From contig DASPLH010000171.1 of the NCBI GenBank assembly GCA_035627675.1, forward strand, positions 1 through 12,402: DNA of 12,402 bases, written 5' to 3'. Made by a program: the position numbers and the translations under genes. Of this stretch, positions 9,942 through 12,402 are shown piece by piece; positions within the stretch are counted from its first letter, which is position 1, and every line of letters begins with the position of its first letter. Source of the DNA: DASPLH01 sp035627675. Its GTDB lineage: Bacteria > Acidobacteriota > Terriglobia > Terriglobales > Acidobacteriaceae. The notes below the pieces were generated by a model. That model worked only from the letters and a program-made list of their open reading frames with translations, did not search any database and had not been told where the DNA came from.

Positions 9942-12380
9942 CTACAGCAGTGATTGGGCGTCCACGTCAACGATGATATTCGTGCGAGGCACCTTCTGGC
10001 CGGTTGCGTGGTCGATCATGGCGCGCAGCAGGGCGTTCAGACGTTCTCTGCTCGGGGACTTGATGAGGAAGTGGTAGCGGTAGTCGCGCTTGAGCCGCAC
10101 GATAGGGGCGGCCGCCGGTCCCATCACGCGGATGCCTTCGTGGCGCGTGCGCTGGAACCAGTTGCCGATCACGCCGGAGTAGTGCAGCGCCTCTTCCAGC
10201 TTGTCGCTGCGCACCAGCACGTTGGCCAGCGTGCTGAACGGCGGATAGTGCATCCAGGAGCGGAAGCGCAGCTCCCGGTCGGCGAACCCGGCGAAGTCGT
10301 GCGCCGCGGCATACTGCACGGCGTAGTGGTCGGGGAAGAACGTCTGGAGCACGACCTTGCCCGGCGTCTCGCCGCGCCCGGCGCGCCCGGCGACCTGCGT
10401 CAGCAACTGGAAGGTGCGCTCGGCGGCGCGGAAGTCGGGAAGGCTGAGCGCGGTGTCGGCGCCGACGACTCCGACCAGCGTCACGCCGTGAACGTCGTGT
10501 CCCTTGGCGATCATCTGCGTCCCAACCAGCAGGTCGATCTCACCGGACTGAAAGGCCGTCAGCATGCGCTCGAAGTCGGCGTGCCCGCGAACCGTGTCGC
10601 GGTCCATGCGTCCGATGCGCGCGCCGGGAAAGGCCGAGTGCAGCATGTCTTCCAGCTTCTCCGAGCCGGTGCCGAGAAACTGCACGTAGTCGCTGTCGCA
10701 CTTGGGACAGAGCTTCGGGATGCCTTGCGTGTATCCGCAGTAGTGGCAGACGAGCTTGCGGTCGCGCTTGTGATGCGTGAGGGCAACGGCGCAGTTCTGG
10801 CACTGGATGGAATCTCCGCAGGCGCGGCACATGACGAACGCCGAGTAGCCTCGACGGTTGAGCAGGATCATTGCCTGCTCTCCGCGCTCCAGCCTAGCGG
10901 TGACTTCCTCGATGAGCTTGCGCGAGAGGACGGTCTCCTTGCCGGTCTCCTGGAACTCCTGGCGCATGTCTATCAACTCGACTTCAGGCAGAGGGCGCGC
11001 ACTGACGCGACTCGGAAGCTCGACATAGGCGTATTTCGATCCGTTGGTCGCGTTCTGGTACGACTCGAGCGACGGCGTGGCCGAGCCGAGGACCACGGCG
11101 GCTCCGATGCCCTTGGCGCGAACCGCGGCCACATCTCGCGCGTGGTAGCGGGGCGTTTCGTCCTGCTTGTAGCTGTGATCGTGTTCCTCGTCCACGATGA
11201 TGAGCGCAAGATCGTGGACGGGCGCGAAGACGGCGGAGCGCGTGCCGACCACGATGCGCGACTCGCCGCGGCGGATGCGGTGCCACTGCTCGGCGCGCTC
11301 GTCGTCGCTCAGGGACGAGTGGAGAATCGCGATCTGGTCGCCGAAGATTCCGTGAAGGTCGGCGGCAACGCCGGGCGTGAGTCCGATCTCCGGCACGAGC
11401 AGGATTGATCCTCTTCCCTGTTTCAGTAGCGCCTGCATGGCCGAGAGATAGACGGCGGTCTTGCCGGAACCGGTGACGCCGTGCAGCAGCGTGACCGAGA
11501 ACTGGCGCGACGCCGCGGCGGTGTTGATGTGCAGCAGCGCCTGTTGCTGCGCCGGGGTCAGCATGAACTCCAGCGTGGTGCGCGGCTTCATCGAGGGCGC
11601 GGCGTTCTCGGCGGCCTCCTCGACGATCTCGATTGCGCCGTGCTTCACCAGCGTCTGGAGCGAGCTTTGCGAGACCTCGAGCGCGCGGAGATCGTCGAGC
11701 TTCATGCGTCCTGCGGTCTCGGCGAGGAGCGCGACAATGCGTTTCTGCTTCTCGCTCGGCTTCTCGGGCGGCTGCCTCAGGACGGCGAACTTCACGGTGC
11801 GTCGCGCGTCGCGTGCGGCCGAAAGATCTTCGCGTTCGATCTGCCTCTTCTGGAGCAGCGAGTGGAGCACGTCGCGGGTGGCTCCGGTTGCGCCGCGCAA
11901 GGTGGCCTCACGGACGAGGTCGCCGTCGGCAAGGTAGTCCAGCACGGCGTGCTCGGCGCTCGCGTCAGAGCGCGCGCGCAGCGACTCGCTGGTTGAATCA
12001 GCCTCGAAGAGGGCTTCGGTGCCGCGCTCGGTGATGCGGTAGGCGAACACGTGGCGGAACTCCGCCTGGAGCGGCAGCATCATGCGGTAAACCTCGCCGA
12101 TCGGCGCGAGGTAGTAATTGGCAATCCAGCGTCCGAGGGCGAGGAGCGAGTCGTTGAGCACGGCTTCGGTGTCGAGCACCTGCGCGACGGGTTTGGTGCG
12201 GAACTTGCCGGTGGGCGCGTCATCATGCACGCGGGTGACGATGCCGGAGAGCTTCTTCTCCGCGCCACGGCCGAACGGGACGAGCACGCGTCCGCCTACG
12301 ACAGGAACCGAGTCCTTGATCTCGTAGGTGAAGACCGCGTCGAGCGGCACCGGCAAAGCTACATCGCAGAATGCGGGCAT
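9942..12380 (-). CDS. priA: Primosomal protein N' (PriA helicase)
   Basis: PriA recognises stalled forks and D-loops, unwinds the lagging arm and starts DnaB reloading. The 812-residue protein is complete. The N-terminal 3'-end-binding domain spans about 1-105 (VALPVPLDAVFTYEI, VLVPFGRG), followed by a winged-helix region to about 250. Helicase core: Walker A GVTGSGKT (301-308), DEEH (397-400), LGSATPSLES (431-440), and the C-terminal lobe with LVGTQMIAKGHDV and QVAGRAGR (662-669). Eight Cys (518, 521, 527, 530, 545, 548, 558, 561) form two zinc sites between the lobes, all present. The C-terminal domain includes RVMGPAAAPIVRLKRDYRYHFLIKS. The ATG at 12378-12380 gives the family-typical N terminus; no ribosome site is visible in the bases left upstream, and any promoter is beyond the window. 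Confidence 0.97.
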   Translation of the reverse strand: MPAFCDVALPVPLDAVFTYEIKDSVPVVGGRVLVPFGRGAEKKLSGIVTRVHDDAPTGKFRTKPVAQVLDTEAVLNDSLLALGRWIANYYLAPIGEVYRMMLPLQAEFRHVFAYRITERGTEALFEADSTSESLRARSDASAEHAVLDYLADGDLVREATLRGATGATRDVLHSLLQKRQIEREDLSAARDARRTVKFAVLRQPPEKPSEKQKRIVALLAETAGRMKLDDLRALEVSQSSLQTLVKHGAIEIVEEAAENAAPSMKPRTTLEFMLTPAQQQALLHINTAAASRQFSVTLLHGVTGSGKTAVYLSAMQALLKQGRGSILLVPEIGLTPGVAADLHGIFGDQIAILHSSLSDDERAEQWHRIRRGESRIVVGTRSAVFAPVHDLALIIVDEEHDHSYKQDETPRYHARDVAAVRAKGIGAAVVLGSATPSLESYQNATNGSKYAYVELPSRVSARPLPEVELIDMRQEFQETGKETVLSRKLIEEVTARLERGEQAMILLNRRGYSAFVMCRACGDSIQCQNCAVALTHHKRDRKLVCHYCGYTQGIPKLCPKCDSDYVQFLGTGSEKLEDMLHSAFPGARIGRMDRDTVRGHADFERMLTAFQSGEIDLLVGTQMIAKGHDVHGVTLVGVVGADTALSLPDFRAAERTFQLLTQVAGRAGRGETPGKVVLQTFFPDHYAVQYAAAHDFAGFADRELRFRSWMHYPPFSTLANVLVRSDKLEEALHYSGVIGNWFQRTRHEGIRVMGPAAAPIVRLKRDYRYHFLIKSPSRERLNALLRAMIDHATGQKVPRTNIIVDVDAQSLL

Positions 12381-12402
12381 CGTGAAGCTATTCTCAAAGA
12401 GC

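Noticed and set aside
9954..11408. A 484-codon plus-strand frame opposite priA
   Set aside because: Antisense to the helicase core and zinc region of a complete PriA; no domain seen.

Overview
The window looks like chromosomal housekeeping DNA from a GC-rich bacterium, most likely an acidobacterium (Terriglobia-like). That placement is an inference. It rests on the gene order, the long N-terminal extension on the Hfq-like protein, and paired short-period intergenic repeats of a type I remember from acidobacterial genomes. No phage, transposase, CRISPR array, tRNA or rRNA was recognised.

Layout. Positions 1-231 hold the 3' end of an unrecognised plus-strand gene, which converges on a minus-strand block. 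Read from its promoter side, that block is rpsP (S16), khpA (KH-domain RNA-binding protein), rimM (16S maturation), trmD (tRNA m1G37 methyltransferase), rplS (L19) and then rnhB (RNase HII). This is the classical bacterial ribosome/tRNA-maturation operon. It is interrupted by a repeat between rimM and trmD. A probable terminator and a large inverted array of 8-bp units lie between rplS and rnhB. A 415-bp divergent gap, with one doubtful small Cys-containing ORF, separates it from a plus-strand block: tmk (dTMP kinase), holB (DNA polymerase III delta') and an hfq-like gene that ends in a strong intrinsic terminator.

Next come dcd (dCTP deaminase, minus) and, divergent from it, an HU/IHF-type gene with a textbook sigma-70 promoter. 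These are followed by a site-2-protease-like M50 membrane metalloprotease (plus) and, convergent with it, an RsbW-like HATPase and a complete priA (primosomal helicase), both minus. The functional themes are translation machinery maturation, dTTP supply (tmk, dcd), replication and restart (holB, priA, rnhB), nucleoid structure (HU) and stress or regulatory control (Hfq-like protein, RsbW-like kinase, S2P-like protease).

The genes are ordinary; the most unusual material is intergenic. Three unrelated families of degenerate 7-8 bp tandem units each occur as two opposed arms (1114-1299, 4989-5080, 7641-7791). Each could fold into a long imperfect hairpin or cruciform. A fourth repeat has conserved ends around a variable hairpin core and occurs twice (2707-2767 and 6891-6960), once inside the ribosomal-protein operon. 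Several starts differ from the longest open frame: trmD, rplS, hfq and HU should be shortened, using ribosome-binding sites, promoter position or repeat overlap as evidence.
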